Shown one piece after another: positions 8,199-17,828 of a stretch of 64,000 nucleotides of DNA. The first letter of the stretch is position 1. Each line of letters opens with the position of its first letter. Both the position numbers and the translations under genes were made by a program. The stretch lies in assembly GCF_000730605.1 (NCBI RefSeq), contig NZ_BBIS01000037.1:87037-151036 (forward strand), given 5' to 3'. The notes under the pieces were generated by a model. That model saw nothing but the letters and a program-made list of their open reading frames with translations. It was not told the DNA's origin and ran no database searches. The stretch comes from Pseudomonas monteilii NBRC 103158 = DSM 14164. Lineage in GTDB: Bacteria > Pseudomonadota > Gammaproteobacteria > Pseudomonadales > Pseudomonadaceae.

Positions 8199-10121
8199 AT
8201 GCCCGTTATTACTCTTCCCGATGGCAGTCAACGTTCGTTTGATCACGCCGTATCCGTAGCCGAAGTCGCCGCATCCATCGGCGCCGGCCTGGCCAAGGCC
8301 ACCGTGGCCGGCAAGGTCGACGGCAAGCTGGTCGACGCGTGCGACCTGATCAGCCACGACGCCACCCTGCAGATCATCACCCCTAAAGATGCAGAGGGAC
8401 TGGAGATCATTCGTCACTCGTGTGCCCACCTGGTTGGCCACGCCGTGAAGCAGCTGTACCCGACGGCCAAGATGGTGATCGGCCCGGTCATCGATGAAGG
8501 CTTCTACTACGACATCGCCTACGAGCGCCCCTTCACCCCAGAAGACATGGCCGCCATCGAAAAGCGCATGATGGAGCTGATCGACAAAGACTACGACGTG
8601 GTCAAGAAAGTGACCCCGCGTGCCGAAGTCATCGACGTGTTCACCGCCCGTGGCGAAGACTACAAGCTGCGCCTGGTCGAAGACATGCCGGACGAACAGG
8701 CCATGGGCCTGTACTACCACGAAGAATACGTCGACATGTGCCGCGGCCCGCACGTGCCGAACACCCGCTTCCTCAAGGCATTCAAGCTGACCAAGCTGTC
8801 TGGCGCCTATTGGCGCGGCGATGCCAAGAACGAGCAGCTGCAACGCGTGTATGGCACTGCCTGGGCCGACAAGAAGCAACTGGCGGCGTACATCCAGCGC
8901 ATCGAAGAAGCCGAAAAGCGCGATCACCGCAAGATCGGCAAGCAGCTCGACCTGTTCCACCTGCAGGAAGAAGCCCCGGGCATGGTGTTCTGGCACGCCA
9001 ACGGCTGGACCGTGTACCAGGTACTCGAGCAGTACATGCGTCAGGTTCAGCGCGTCAACGGCTACCAGGAAATCAAGACCCCGCAGGTTGTCGACCGGAT
9101 CCTCTGGGAGCGTTCCGGCCACTGGTCCAACTACGCCGAAAACATGTTCACCACTTCGTCGGAAAGCCGTGACTACGCGGTAAAACCGATGAACTGCCCG
9201 TGCCACGTGCAGGTGTTCAACCAGGGCCTGAAGAGCTACCGCGACCTGCCACTGCGCCTGGCCGAGTTCGGTGCCTGCCACCGTAACGAGCCGTCCGGCG
9301 CCCTGCACGGCATCATGCGCGTGCGTGGCTTCGTGCAAGACGACGCGCACATCTTCTGCACCGAAGAACAGGTGAAGAAAGAAGCCGCCGACTTCATCAA
9401 GCTGACCCTGGACGTGTACAAGGACTTCGGCTTCACCGACATCGCCATGAAGCTGTCGACCCGCCCGGCCAAGCGTGTGGGCTCCGAAGAGCTGTGGGAC
9501 CGTGCCGAAGGTGCGCTGGCCGACGCCCTGAACGAATCCGGCCTGGAGTGGGAATACCAGCCAGGCGAAGGCGCCTTCTACGGCCCGAAAATCGAGTTCA
9601 CCCTTCGCGACTGCCTCGGCCGTAACTGGCAGTGCGGTACCCTGCAGTACGACCCGAACCTGCCAGAGCGCCTGGATGCCAGCTATATCGCCGAAGATAA
9701 CAGCCGAGTTCGCCCGGTCATGCTGCACCGCGCCATCCTTGGTTCGTTCGAGCGCTTCATCGGCATGCTGATCGAGCACTATGCTGGCGTGTTCCCGGCC
9801 TGGCTGGCACCTACCCAGGCTGTGATCATGAACATCACCGACAAACAGGCCGATTTCGCCCTTGAGGTGGAAAATACCCTGAACGGTAGCGGTTTCCGTG
9901 CCAAGTCGGACTTGAGAAATGAGAAGATCGGCTTTAAAATCCGCGAGCATACTTTGCTCAAGGTCCCGTACCTTTTGGTTATAGGGGATCGCGAAGTCGA
10001 AACGCAAACCGTCGCTGTGCGTACTCGCGAAGGCGCTGACCTGGGCTCCATGCCCGTCGCCCAGTTCGCTGAGCTCCTGACACAAGCGGTTTCCCGGCGT
10101 GGTCGCCAAGAATCGGAGTAA
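8199..10121 (+). CDS. thrS: Threonine-tRNA ligase
   Basis: A 640-residue class II aminoacyl-tRNA synthetase that charges tRNA-Thr. Order: N-terminal TGS domain (about 1-62), editing domain with the HSCAH zinc/editing motif near residue 73, catalytic core with MNCPCH, and motif 3 in the HRAILGSFERF segment, then the anticodon-binding domain. ATG at 8199 follows GGAGAGGAGG; an in-frame upstream start at 8166 is not preferred. The stop overlaps infC by one base. Confidence 0.97.
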   Translation: MPVITLPDGSQRSFDHAVSVAEVAASIGAGLAKATVAGKVDGKLVDACDLISHDATLQIITPKDAEGLEIIRHSCAHLVGHAVKQLYPTAKMVIGPVIDEGFYYDIAYERPFTPEDMAAIEKRMMELIDKDYDVVKKVTPRAEVIDVFTARGEDYKLRLVEDMPDEQAMGLYYHEEYVDMCRGPHVPNTRFLKAFKLTKLSGAYWRGDAKNEQLQRVYGTAWADKKQLAAYIQRIEEAEKRDHRKIGKQLDLFHLQEEAPGMVFWHANGWTVYQVLEQYMRQVQRVNGYQEIKTPQVVDRILWERSGHWSNYAENMFTTSSESRDYAVKPMNCPCHVQVFNQGLKSYRDLPLRLAEFGACHRNEPSGALHGIMRVRGFVQDDAHIFCTEEQVKKEAADFIKLTLDVYKDFGFTDIAMKLSTRPAKRVGSEELWDRAEGALADALNESGLEWEYQPGEGAFYGPKIEFTLRDCLGRNWQCGTLQYDPNLPERLDASYIAEDNSRVRPVMLHRAILGSFERFIGMLIEHYAGVFPAWLAPTQAVIMNITDKQADFALEVENTLNGSGFRAKSDLRNEKIGFKIREHTLLKVPYLLVIGDREVETQTVAVRTREGADLGSMPVAQFAELLTQAVSRRGRQESE

Positions 10122-10672
10122 TGACTATTAAGCGTGAAATGAGAAACGATAAGCGTGCTGTACCGAAGGCCCCGATCAACGAGAATATCTCGGCCCGCGA
10201 GGTTCGGTTAATTGGCGCAGACGGCGAGCAGGTTGGCATCGTCTCGATTGATGAAGCGCTCCGTATCGCTGAAGAAGCGAAGCTGGATCTGGTGGAAATC
10301 TCTGCAGACGCGGTACCGCCTGTCTGCAAGGTGATGGACTACGGCAAGCACCTCTTCGAGAAGAAGAAGCAGGCCAACGAAGCCAAGAAAAACCAGAAGC
10401 AGATCCAGATCAAAGAAATCAAGTTTCGTCCAGGGACGGAAGAAGGGGATTACCAGGTAAAACTACGCAACCTGGTACGTTTCCTTACCGATGGGGACAA
10501 GGCCAAGATCTCTCTGAGATTCCGCGGCCGTGAGATGGCCCACCAGGAGCTGGGCATGGAGCTGTTGAAGCGGGTCGAAGCTGACCTCGCCGAATACGGC
10601 GCCGTTGAGCAGCATCCTAAGATGGAAGGACGCCAGCTTATGATGGTCATCGCCCCCAAAAAGAAGAAGTAA
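10121..10672 (+). CDS. infC: Translation initiation factor IF-3
   Basis: IF-3, up to 183 residues, binds the 30S subunit and checks initiator tRNA and start codon. Both domains are present, joined by the Lys-rich KKKQANEAKKNQKQIQIKE linker region. The annotated ATG at 10121 overlaps the thrS stop and lies only two bases after GGAG (10115-10118). An in-frame ATT at 10127 has ideal spacing of eight bases and is probably the true start, as in E. coli, where AUU allows autoregulation. Confidence 0.95.
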   Translation: MTIKREMRNDKRAVPKAPINENISAREVRLIGADGEQVGIVSIDEALRIAEEAKLDLVEISADAVPPVCKVMDYGKHLFEKKKQANEAKKNQKQIQIKEIKFRPGTEEGDYQVKLRNLVRFLTDGDKAKISLRFRGREMAHQELGMELLKRVEADLAEYGAVEQHPKMEGRQLMMVIAPKKKK

Positions 10673-10734
10673 TCTCCCGGGCACGGCAGGCCTGATGATT
10701 ATTGTGTAATTTTTATCGAATGCGGAGTTCCAAC

Positions 10735-10929
10735 ATGCCAAAAATGAAAACCAAGAGCGGTGCTGCGAAGCGCTTCCTGAAGACCGCTTCCGGCTTCAAG
10801 CACAAGCACGCTTTCAAGAGCCACATCCTGACCAAAATGTCGACCAAGCGTAAGCGTCAACTGCGCGGTGCCAGCCTGCTGCACCCGTCTGACGTGGCAA
10901 AAGTCGAGCGCATGCTGCGCGTACGTTAA
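10735..10929 (+). CDS. rpmI: 50S ribosomal protein L35
   Basis: A 64-residue, highly basic L35 protein (starts MPKMKTKSGAAKRFLKT, ends VERMLRVR). ATG at 10735 has CGGAG upstream; longer in-frame readings are not real. The gene sits in the conserved order infC-rpmI-rplT. Confidence 0.97.
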   Translation: MPKMKTKSGAAKRFLKTASGFKHKHAFKSHILTKMSTKRKRQLRGASLLHPSDVAKVERMLRVR

Positions 10930-10956
10930 TTCTGGTTTAGATAGAGGAAGTTACTC

Positions 10957-11313
10957 ATGGCTCGTGTTAAGCGTGGCGTCATCGCTCGTAAGCGTCACAA
11001 GAAAATTCTGAAACTGGCTAAAGGCTACTACGGTGCACGCTCGCGCGTATTCCGCGTTGCCAAGCAGGCTGTCATCAAGGCTGGTCAATATGCCTACCGT
11101 GACCGTCGTCAGAAGAAGCGTCAGTTCCGCGCACTGTGGATCGCTCGTATCAACGCCGGTGCCCGCACCAACGGTCTGTCCTACAGCCGTCTGATTGCTG
11201 GCCTGAAAAAGGCTTCGATCGAAATCGACCGTAAGGTTCTGGCCGATCTGGCAGTGAACGAAAAAGCGGCGTTTGCTGCGATTGTCGAGAAAGCTAAAGC
11301 CGTTCTGGCTTAA
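10957..11313 (+). CDS. rplT: 50S ribosomal protein L20
   Basis: A 118-residue L20 protein, a basic early-assembly protein of the 50S subunit. It begins MARVKRGVIARKRHKKILK and has the family length. In E. coli L20 represses rpmI-rplT translation; a similar control would act in the leader between infC and rpmI, but I do not see it directly. Confidence 0.97.
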   Translation: MARVKRGVIARKRHKKILKLAKGYYGARSRVFRVAKQAVIKAGQYAYRDRRQKKRQFRALWIARINAGARTNGLSYSRLIAGLKKASIEIDRKVLADLAVNEKAAFAAIVEKAKAVLA

Positions 11314-11370
11314 GTACCCGAGGCAATCACCCGGCGGCGCTAGCGCCGTCGGGCATTGAACGTCATCGAT

Positions 11371-11404
11371 AGGGGAAGAGCCTTCAAAGCTCTTCCCCTA
11401 TTTT
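11371..11404 (+). terminator. Terminator or attenuator before pheST
   Basis: An 11-bp stem AGGGGAAGAGC/GCTCTTCCCCT (11371-11381 with 11389-11399) is followed by ATTTTC, 24 bases before pheS. A second GC-rich hairpin CCCGGCGGCGCTAGCGCCGTCGGG lies at about 11331-11354. E. coli pheST is controlled by attenuation with a leader peptide, but no ATG-initiated Phe-rich leader peptide is visible here, so it may be a partial terminator. Confidence 0.75.
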
Positions 11405-11422
11405 CGTATCTGGAGTCTGTAC

Positions 11423-12439
11423 ATGGAAAACCTGGATGCGCTGGTCTCTCAAGCCCTGGAGGCCGTGGAGCGCGCTGAAGACATCAATGCCCTGGAACAG
11501 ATCCGGGTAAATTATCTCGGCAAGAAGGGCGAGCTGACCCAGGTGATGAAGACCCTGGGCAACCTGCCAGCCGAAGAGCGCCCGAAAGTCGGCGCGCTGA
11601 TCAACGACGCCAAAGAGCGCGTCACCGTTGTGCTCAATGCCCGCAAGGCCGCCTTCGAAGAGGCAGAGCTCAGCGCTCGCCTGGCTGCCGAATGCATTGA
11701 CGTCACCCTGCCAGGCCGTGGCCAGGCCACCGGTGGCCTGCACCCGATCACCCGTACACTCGAGCGCATCGAGCAGTTCTTCACCCACATCGGCTACGGC
11801 ATTGCCGAAGGCCCAGAGGTGGAAGACGACTACCACAACTTCGAAGCGCTCAACATCCCCGGCCACCACCCGGCCCGGGCGATGCACGACACCTTCTACT
11901 TCAATGCCAACATGCTGCTGCGCACCCACACCTCGCCGGTGCAGGTGCGGACCATGGAGTCCACCCAGCCGCCGATCCGCATTGTGTGCCCGGGCCGCGT
12001 ATACCGCTGCGACTCGGATATCACCCACTCGCCGATGTTCCACCAGGTCGAAGGCCTGCTGATCGATCGCGACATCAACTTCGCCGACCTCAAGGGCACC
12101 ATCGAAGAATTCCTGCGCGTGTTCTTCGAAAAAGAACTGGCGGTACGTTTCCGCCCATCGTTCTTCCCCTTCACCGAGCCGTCCGCTGAAGTCGATATCC
12201 AGTGCGTGATGTGTTCCGGCAATGGCTGCCGCGTGTGCAAGCAAACCGGCTGGCTCGAAGTGATGGGCTGCGGCATGGTGCACCCGAACGTGCTGCGCAT
12301 GTCTGGCATCGACCCGGAAGAGTTCCAGGGCTTCGCCTTCGGCATGGGCGCCGAGCGCCTGGCCATGCTGCGCTATGGCGTCAACGATTTGCGTCTGTTC
12401 TTCGACAACGACCTGCGCTTCCTCGCGCAATTCCGCTAG
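11423..12439 (+). CDS. pheS: Phenylalanine-tRNA ligase alpha subunit
   Basis: The 338-residue catalytic alpha subunit of the (alpha-beta)2 class II enzyme. An N-terminal coiled coil (about 1-85) is followed by motif 2 (FHQVEGLLID) and motif 3 (FGMGAERLAMLRYG). The GMGAER segment holds the class II ATP-binding arginine. It is co-transcribed with pheT. Confidence 0.97.
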   Translation: MENLDALVSQALEAVERAEDINALEQIRVNYLGKKGELTQVMKTLGNLPAEERPKVGALINDAKERVTVVLNARKAAFEEAELSARLAAECIDVTLPGRGQATGGLHPITRTLERIEQFFTHIGYGIAEGPEVEDDYHNFEALNIPGHHPARAMHDTFYFNANMLLRTHTSPVQVRTMESTQPPIRIVCPGRVYRCDSDITHSPMFHQVEGLLIDRDINFADLKGTIEEFLRVFFEKELAVRFRPSFFPFTEPSAEVDIQCVMCSGNGCRVCKQTGWLEVMGCGMVHPNVLRMSGIDPEEFQGFAFGMGAERLAMLRYGVNDLRLFFDNDLRFLAQFR

Positions 12440-12472
12440 GTCAATGCCCGACGCAACTTTCAGGAGAACAGC

Positions 12473-14854
12473 ATGAAATTCAGTGAACAGTGGCTGCGCG
12501 GTTGGGTAAACCCGCAAGTCTCCCGTGACGAACTGGTCGCCCGCCTGTCCATGGCCGGCCTCGAAGTCGACAGCGTAACCCCCGCTGCCGGCCAGTTCAG
12601 CGGCATTGTCGTGGGCGAAATCCTCGCCACCGAACAACACCCGGACGCCGACAAGCTGCGCGTGTGCCAGGTAAGCAACGGCCAGGAAACCTTCCAGGTC
12701 GTGTGCGGCGCCCCGAATGCCCGCCCAGGTATCAAGATCCCGTTCGCCATGATCGGCGCCGAACTGCCAGGCGACTTCAAGATCAAGAAGGCCAAGCTGC
12801 GTGGTGTCGAATCCTTCGGCATGCTGTGCTCGGCCGCCGAGCTGCAGATCAGCGAAGAAAACGACGGCCTGCTGGAACTGGCTGCCGACGCCCCAGTTGG
12901 GGAAAACATTCGCACCTACCTGAGCCTGGACGACGCCAGCATCGAAATCGGCCTTACGCCGAACCGTGGTGACTGCCTGTCCATCGCCGGCCTGGCCCGC
13001 GACGTCAGCGCCCTGTACGACACCCCGGTCACCCGCCCGGTGGTGCCAGCCGTACCGGCTGCCCACGACGAAGTGCGCCCTGTCGAAGTCAGGGCCCCGG
13101 CTGCCTGCCCGCGCTACCTGGGCCGCGTCATTCGTAACGTCGACCTCAGCAAACCGACCCCATTGTGGATGGTCGAGCGCCTGCGCCGCAGCGACGTGCG
13201 CAGCATCGACGCCGCCGTCGACATCACCAACTACGTGATGCTCGAGCTCGGCCAGCCGATGCACGCCTTCGACCTGGCAGAAATCAACGGCGGCATCCGC
13301 GTCCGCATGGCTGAAGAGGGCGAAAAACTCGTCCTGCTCGACGGCCAGGAAGTCGCCCTGCGCGCCGACACCCTGGTCATCGCCGACCACACCCGCGCCT
13401 TGGCCATCGCCGGCGTCATGGGTGGCGAGCACAGCGGTGTAAACACCGAAAAAACCCGCGACCTGTTCCTGGAGAGCGCCTTCTTCGAGCCGATTTCCGT
13501 CGCCGGTAAAGCCCGTTCCTACGGCCTGCACACCGATGCCTCGCACCGCTACGAGCGGGGCGTCGACTCGCAGCTGGCCCGCGAAGCCCTCGAACGCGCC
13601 ACTCAGCTGGTACTGGACATCGTCGGCGGTGAAGCCGGCCCGGTAGTCGAAGCCGTTAGCGAACAGCACCTGCCAAGTGTGGCCCCGGTCACCCTGCGCG
13701 ACGAACGCATCACCCAGATGCTCGGCATGCAAATGGACCCAGCCCAAGTCGAGCAACTGCTCAACGCCCTGGAGCTGACCACGACCAAGAACGGGGAAGG
13801 GCAGTGGACCGTAACCGTCCCAAGCCACCGCTTCGACATCAGCCTGGAAGTGGACCTGATCGAAGAGCTGGCCCGCCTGTACGGTTACAACAACCTGCCG
13901 GTACGTTACCCGCAAGCCCGCCTGGCCCCACAAGGCAAGCCGGAAACCCGTGGTGACCTGCCAACCCTGCGCCGCCTGCTGGTTGCCCGCGGCTACCAGG
14001 AAGCCATCACCTACAGCTTCATCGATCCGAAACTGTTCGAACTGTTCAGCCCGGGCGTGGAGCCACTGCTGTTGGCCAACCCCATCTCCAGCGACATGGC
14101 CGCCATGCGCGCGTCCCTGTGGCCGGGCTTGGTCAAGGCGCTGCAGCACAACCTGAACCGCCAGCAAGACCGCGTGCGCCTGTTCGAAAGCGGCCTGCGC
14201 TTCGTCGGCCAGCTGGGTGACCTGCAACAGCAGCCAATGATTGCTGGCGTTATCACCGGCAGCCGCCTGCCAGAAGGCTGGGCCAACGGCCGCGATGGCG
14301 TCGATTTCTTCGACGTTAAAGCCGACGTGGAAGCCCTGCTGGGTTACTCCGGCGCCCTTAGCGACTTCACCTTCAGCGCCGGCAAGCACCCCGCCCTGCA
14401 CCCTGGCCAAACCGCCGCCATCGAGCGCGACGGCAAACTGGTCGGCTACCTCGGCGCCATTCACCCGGAGCTTGCCAAAGCCCTGGGCCTGGACCGCCCG
14501 GTGTTCCTGTTCGAGCTGGTGCTGGGTGATGTGGTCGAAGGCCGCCTGCCGAAATTCAGCGAACTGTCCAAGTTCCCGGAAACCCGTCGTGACCTGGCGT
14601 TGATTGCAGGACGTGATGTCGCTTCTAGCGCGGTGCTTGAATTAATTCGTGACAATGCAGGCGAATGGCTCACAGACCTCAGGCTGTTTGATGTCTACCA
14701 AGGTAAAGGCATTGATCCTGATAGAAAAAGCCTTGCCGTCGGCTTGACCTGGCAGCATCCATCGCGCACTCTTAACGACGATGAGGTGAACACTACCCTG
14801 CAAAACATCCTCACCTCGCTCGAACAAAGGTTGAACACCACGTTAAGGAAATAA
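12473..14854 (+). CDS. pheT: Phenylalanine-tRNA ligase beta subunit
   Basis: A 793-residue beta subunit. It has an N-terminal EMAP/OB-like tRNA-binding domain (about 40-150), B3/4 editing domain, B5 domain ([11 protein letters not shown] region follows) and a C-terminal ferredoxin-like anticodon-binding domain ([11 protein letters not shown] to the end). Length is normal. AGGAGA precedes the start. ihfA follows after four bases. Confidence 0.97.
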
Positions 14855-14858
14855 CGGC

Positions 14859-15161
14859 ATGGGTGCTCTGACGAAAGCTGAGATGGCCGAAAGGCTGTAC
14901 GAGGAGCTGGGGCTTAACAAGCGTGAGGCCAAGGAGCTGGTCGAGCTGTTTTTCGAAGAAATTCGGCACGCACTTGAAGAGAACGAGCAGGTGAAGCTGT
15001 CCGGTTTCGGCAACTTCGACCTCCGCGACAAACGCCAGCGGCCGGGCCGCAACCCCAAGACAGGGGAAGAAATCCCGATCACTGCACGGCGCGTCGTCAC
15101 CTTTCGTCCAGGGCAGAAGTTGAAGGCCCGGGTTGAGGCCTATGCTGGAACCAAGCCATAA
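14859..15161 (+). CDS. ihfA: Integration host factor subunit alpha
   Basis: A 100-residue IHF-alpha, a DNA-bending nucleoid protein that acts as heterodimer with IHF-beta. The SGFGNFDLR segment and the beta-arm [14 protein letters not shown], with the intercalating proline, are intact. Fittingly, IHF is a common host factor for phage integrases such as the one 600 bases away. Confidence 0.97.
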
Positions 15162-15498
15162 CGACGAACTGCCCCCCATACCGGGCAAACGCTACTTCAC
15201 CATTGGTGAAGTGAGCGAGCTGTGTGCAGTAAAGCCACACGTGCTGCGGTATTGGGAGCAGGAGTTCGACCAGCTTAACCCCGTGAAGCGGCGGGGGAAT
15301 CGGCGGTATTACCAGCGGCAAGACGTGCTGATGATTCGCCAGATTCGTGCGCTGCTTTATGACCAGGGGTTCACCATTGGCGGGGCGCGGTTGCGGCTTT
15401 CCAGTGATGAGGCTAAGGATGAATCGAGCCAGTACAAGCAGCTGATTCGGCAGATGATTGTTGAATTGGAGGATGTGTTAGTGGTGTTGAAGAAGTGA
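15142..15498 (+). CDS. MerR-family transcriptional regulator
   Basis: A 118-residue protein with an N-terminal MerR helix-turn-helix ([21 protein letters not shown]) and a C-terminal coiled-coil. It lacks obvious metal- or drug-binding residues. ATG at 15142 is inside the end of ihfA (20-base overlap). This gene follows ihfA in many gammaproteobacteria; its target is unknown. Confidence 0.9.
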
Positions 15499-15603
15499 GC
15501 TGGGCTTTTCCTGATGAATGGAAATTTTTTTGAGAAAAAGCTTTCATTTATCAGAGAGTTAGGTTAGATTCTTCATCGTTCTCAGAGGTTGTGAGAATGT
15601 AGT

Positions 15604-15680
15604 CGGGGCGTAGCGCAGCCCGGTAGCGCACTTGCATGGGGTGCAAGGGGTCGAGTGTTCGAATCACTCCGTCCCGACCA
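15604..15680 (+). tRNA. tRNA-Pro (anticodon GGG)
   Basis: A 77-base cloverleaf with acceptor CGGGGCG/CGTCCCG, encoded ACCA end, T-arm with GTTCGAATC, and anticodon stem CTTGC/GCAAG enclosing ATGGGGT, giving anticodon GGG. The integrase gene begins its 3' end 83 bases downstream, so this tRNA's 3' half is the probable attachment site. Confidence 0.96.
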
Positions 15681-15762
15681 ATAATCCCAATGACTTAGCC
15701 ACCTTCTGGTGGCTTTTTCATTTCTGGGCATAGTGACTTTTCGAGTGACTTTGCCTTTTTCC
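15640..15762. other. Probable attL region of the prophage
   Basis: The bacterial side ends in tRNA-Pro, and phage genes begin with a leftward integrase gene next to it. Phages that use tRNA genes normally carry a copy of the 3' half that restores the tRNA, so the core should lie between the anticodon arm and the integrase. Its exact length needs attR, which is outside the window. Confidence 0.65.
15697..15718 (+). terminator. Rho-independent terminator after tRNA-Pro
   Basis: Stem AGCCACC/GGTGGCT with a TTCT loop is followed by TTTT. It lies 16 bases after the tRNA CCA end. Confidence 0.85.
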
Positions 15763-16944
15763 TCATCCGATCCTCCTCTTCAAAATTGTCAGCACCGGTC
15801 CGCGCGAGTCGGTTGCCGACACCTTGTTTGCTGCTTCTATCAGCTGACCAAGCTCCGCGCCGGAGTAGTGACTGGTCACGCTGCCGTTCTTGTGGCCCAA
15901 TAACGACTTGCGGTCCTCTTCAGTAACGCCTGCTGCTTTTAGCCTCCTGCCGAAAGTGTGCTTGAGGTCATGAATGCGTATGGATGCGAACCCGGGGTGT
16001 GCCGGTCGTAAGTGTTGCTCCTGCCAGAGCTTCGCCGCGCGCACCCGAGCTTTCTTCCAGGCTGAGTCGTTCATGCGATGCATCGCCGTGCCGTTGTAGG
16101 GAAAAACCCACTCACGACTGATGCCTCGCTGACTGTCTACTACCGACTTCGCCACGCTGTTCAGCACTACCAGACGCTCATCCCGATTCTTGACCCCAGA
16201 GTTTTCATGTCGGCCGCCAAACTCGGCCGGTATCAGAAATACGCTGGTGCCAAGTTCCGGCACGAAGATTTCCCAGTCCCACCTCAGCTTGCAGACCTCT
16301 TGCTCGCGGCAACCTGTATTCACCTTGAACAGGGCCATGCGCTGCAGGTGGTCCGGCAACTCCCCGAAGAGAATCGACTGCTCCTCCCAGGTCATGGGGT
16401 AGGGCTTTCGGCTCGCCTTCTTCTCTTCCAGCTTGGTCAGCAGCGGCACGCTGTCGAGCCAAGGCCTGCGCTCCTCGTCCCGCCACTTCCTGCAAGCCAG
16501 CGACAACACGCGAATCGCACGCTCAATCGCGATGTTGATCGTCCGGTTGCTCACTCCCTTCTTTATCGTCCCGTCCGGCAGAACGCTGTCCGCCTTCCGG
16601 TCCCGGATAAACGGTGCCAGTGCCTCATCATCGATATGCGTCAGAGGCAGGTGGCCGATGTAGTCATCCAACTGGCCAAGGTAGGTTGCGGTGACCTTGA
16701 ATGACGGCTGGTCCTTGTGTTCTATCAGGTACCGGGCAGCCGCTGCACTGAAGGTCTTGATCTCGCGCACGCCATACACCTTGCGTAGCCGCATCTTCTC
16801 CAGGATGTGGATCAGATACTGCTCGGCCTCTACCCGGTCAGTAGTGCCAGTGCTCTCTTGAATTCGCTCCCCCCTGTAGACTTTGTCGATTTTCCAGATG
16901 CCGTTCGGCATTTTCTGGAGCCCTGTGATTGCCTTTTTGGCCAT
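15763..16944 (-). CDS. int: Tyrosine-type site-specific integrase
   Basis: A 393-residue phage integrase that recombines attP with the tRNA-Pro site. An N-terminal arm-binding and SAM-like core-binding region (about 60-165) precedes the catalytic domain. Catalytic residues seen: Arg in NTGCREQEV, HDLKHTFGRRL (box II, Lys in place of the usual third-position Arg), GHK and the nucleophile in SHYSG. Gene order and orientation toward the tRNA are standard. Confidence 0.95.
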   Translation of the reverse strand: MAKKAITGLQKMPNGIWKIDKVYRGERIQESTGTTDRVEAEQYLIHILEKMRLRKVYGVREIKTFSAAAARYLIEHKDQPSFKVTATYLGQLDDYIGHLPLTHIDDEALAPFIRDRKADSVLPDGTIKKGVSNRTINIAIERAIRVLSLACRKWRDEERRPWLDSVPLLTKLEEKKASRKPYPMTWEEQSILFGELPDHLQRMALFKVNTGCREQEVCKLRWDWEIFVPELGTSVFLIPAEFGGRHENSGVKNRDERLVVLNSVAKSVVDSQRGISREWVFPYNGTAMHRMNDSAWKKARVRAAKLWQEQHLRPAHPGFASIRIHDLKHTFGRRLKAAGVTEEDRKSLLGHKNGSVTSHYSGAELGQLIEAANKVSATDSRGPVLTILKRRIG

Positions 16945-17228
16945 GGAGTCTCCTTGGATTCCCCGGCCATACTTCCGCTGCGGGGTCGATTGTTGTCCTG
17001 ATTGCTTGCCTTTTCAACGGCCATGGCTTCGATGTAGGCGTCTGCCCAGGCATCCAACTCTAGGCGGTCGAAGCCGATGCCCTGTTTCCCGATCGGAAAC
17101 TCACGGACATGCGGCCTGACGGTATTCTTGAATTCGTCCTTGCACATGCCGAGGTAGCCTGGCGCGTCTTTCGCGCGCAGGAACCTTGGCTGCAAGGCTG
17201 TCGGTGCAGCTGCAGTGGCGTTTGCCAT
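16830..17228 (-). CDS. Probable excisionase or AlpA-like DNA-binding protein
   Basis: A 132-residue protein; residues 14-70 (RFLRAKDAPGYLGM to DRLELDAWADAY) resemble the winged-helix MerR/AlpA fold of excisionases. The basic, Ser-rich tail is encoded in a 115-base overlap with the integrase gene. Its place directly upstream of int suggests control of excision. GGAGA precedes the start. Confidence 0.65.
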   Translation of the reverse strand: MANATAAAPTALQPRFLRAKDAPGYLGMCKDEFKNTVRPHVREFPIGKQGIGFDRLELDAWADAYIEAMAVEKASNQDNNRPRSGSMAGESKETPWPKRQSQGSRKCRTASGKSTKSTGGSEFKRALALLTG

Positions 17229-17247
17229 GTGTGTCTCCTGCGGCCGA

Positions 17248-17424
17248 TCAGGCCAAGAAGTGTTGCCCGACCTTCGCCGCCTTGGCGGCTTCCTCGGTGC
17301 GGAACATGAGCTTGGTCTTGCTGGTGCTGCCCCAGCTGTTGTATTCGACGTCGACCCACCAGGCGCCGAACTTGCGGTACGGCTCGCCGAGGATCTTCGT
17401 GACGTAGCAGTCGATCAGGTTCAT
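17248..17424 (-). CDS. Small phage hypothetical protein (58 aa)
   Basis: A 58-residue protein beginning MNLIDCYVTKILGEPYRK and ending KVGQHFLA. GGAGACC precedes its ATG, and the EEAAKAAK segment resembles the helix of small phage proteins that follow an aromatic-rich sheet (WWVDVEYNSW). No known function. Confidence 0.75.
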   Translation of the reverse strand: MNLIDCYVTKILGEPYRKFGAWWVDVEYNSWGSTSKTKLMFRTEEAAKAAKVGQHFLA

Positions 17425-17461
17425 GGATGGTCTCCAGGCCGCCGGTGGCGGCAGGTTGTGG

Positions 17462-17776
17462 TCAGTCGCAGCTGCTGGAGCTGGAGCCGCTATCGCTGGA
17501 ACTGCTGCTGTGGCTCGACGAGTAGCTGCCGCTGTCGTAGCTGCTGTAGTCCCGGCTGGAGCAGGAGCTGCTGGTGCTGCGCGATGGTTCGTAACTGTCT
17601 GCTTGGTAGGCGGGATGCAGTGGGCTGACGGGGCTCAACGGATTGAGCGGATCAAGCATCGGGTCTTGCCTGCCTGATGCCGGGCTGTGGCCGCGTGCGA
17701 ATCCGGTCGGTGCCAGAGCCGGACGCGGCTCGGGCTTCTTCTTTCGCTTGAAGATGCGAGTCAAGAAGTTGAGCAT
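17462..17776 (-). CDS. Serine-rich small phage protein
   Basis: A 104-residue protein with a basic N-terminus (LTRIFKRKKK), a Pro-rich middle and a C-terminal tract of Ser, Asp and Tyr ending in Ser-Cys-Asp. ATG at 17776 is chosen because GGAGAG lies just upstream; the first in-frame ATG at 17788 overlaps that site. The tail is low complexity; function unknown. Confidence 0.6.
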   Translation of the reverse strand: MLNFLTRIFKRKKKPEPRPALAPTGFARGHSPASGRQDPMLDPLNPLSPVSPLHPAYQADSYEPSRSTSSSCSSRDYSSYDSGSYSSSHSSSSSDSGSSSSSCD

Positions 17777-17828
17777 GAGTCTCTCCATGCCCGCGCATGT
17801 CGGCGGGCTTGAGTAGTAGGGGGGGTGG

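Noticed and set aside
8145..10109. 654-codon minus-strand frame opposite thrS
   Set aside because: Antisense shadow of a well-conserved gene.
11384..14464. 1026-codon open frame on the minus strand opposite pheS-pheT
   Set aside because: It mirrors two essential genes and has composition typical of antisense frames in GC-rich DNA; no ribosome site or family motif.
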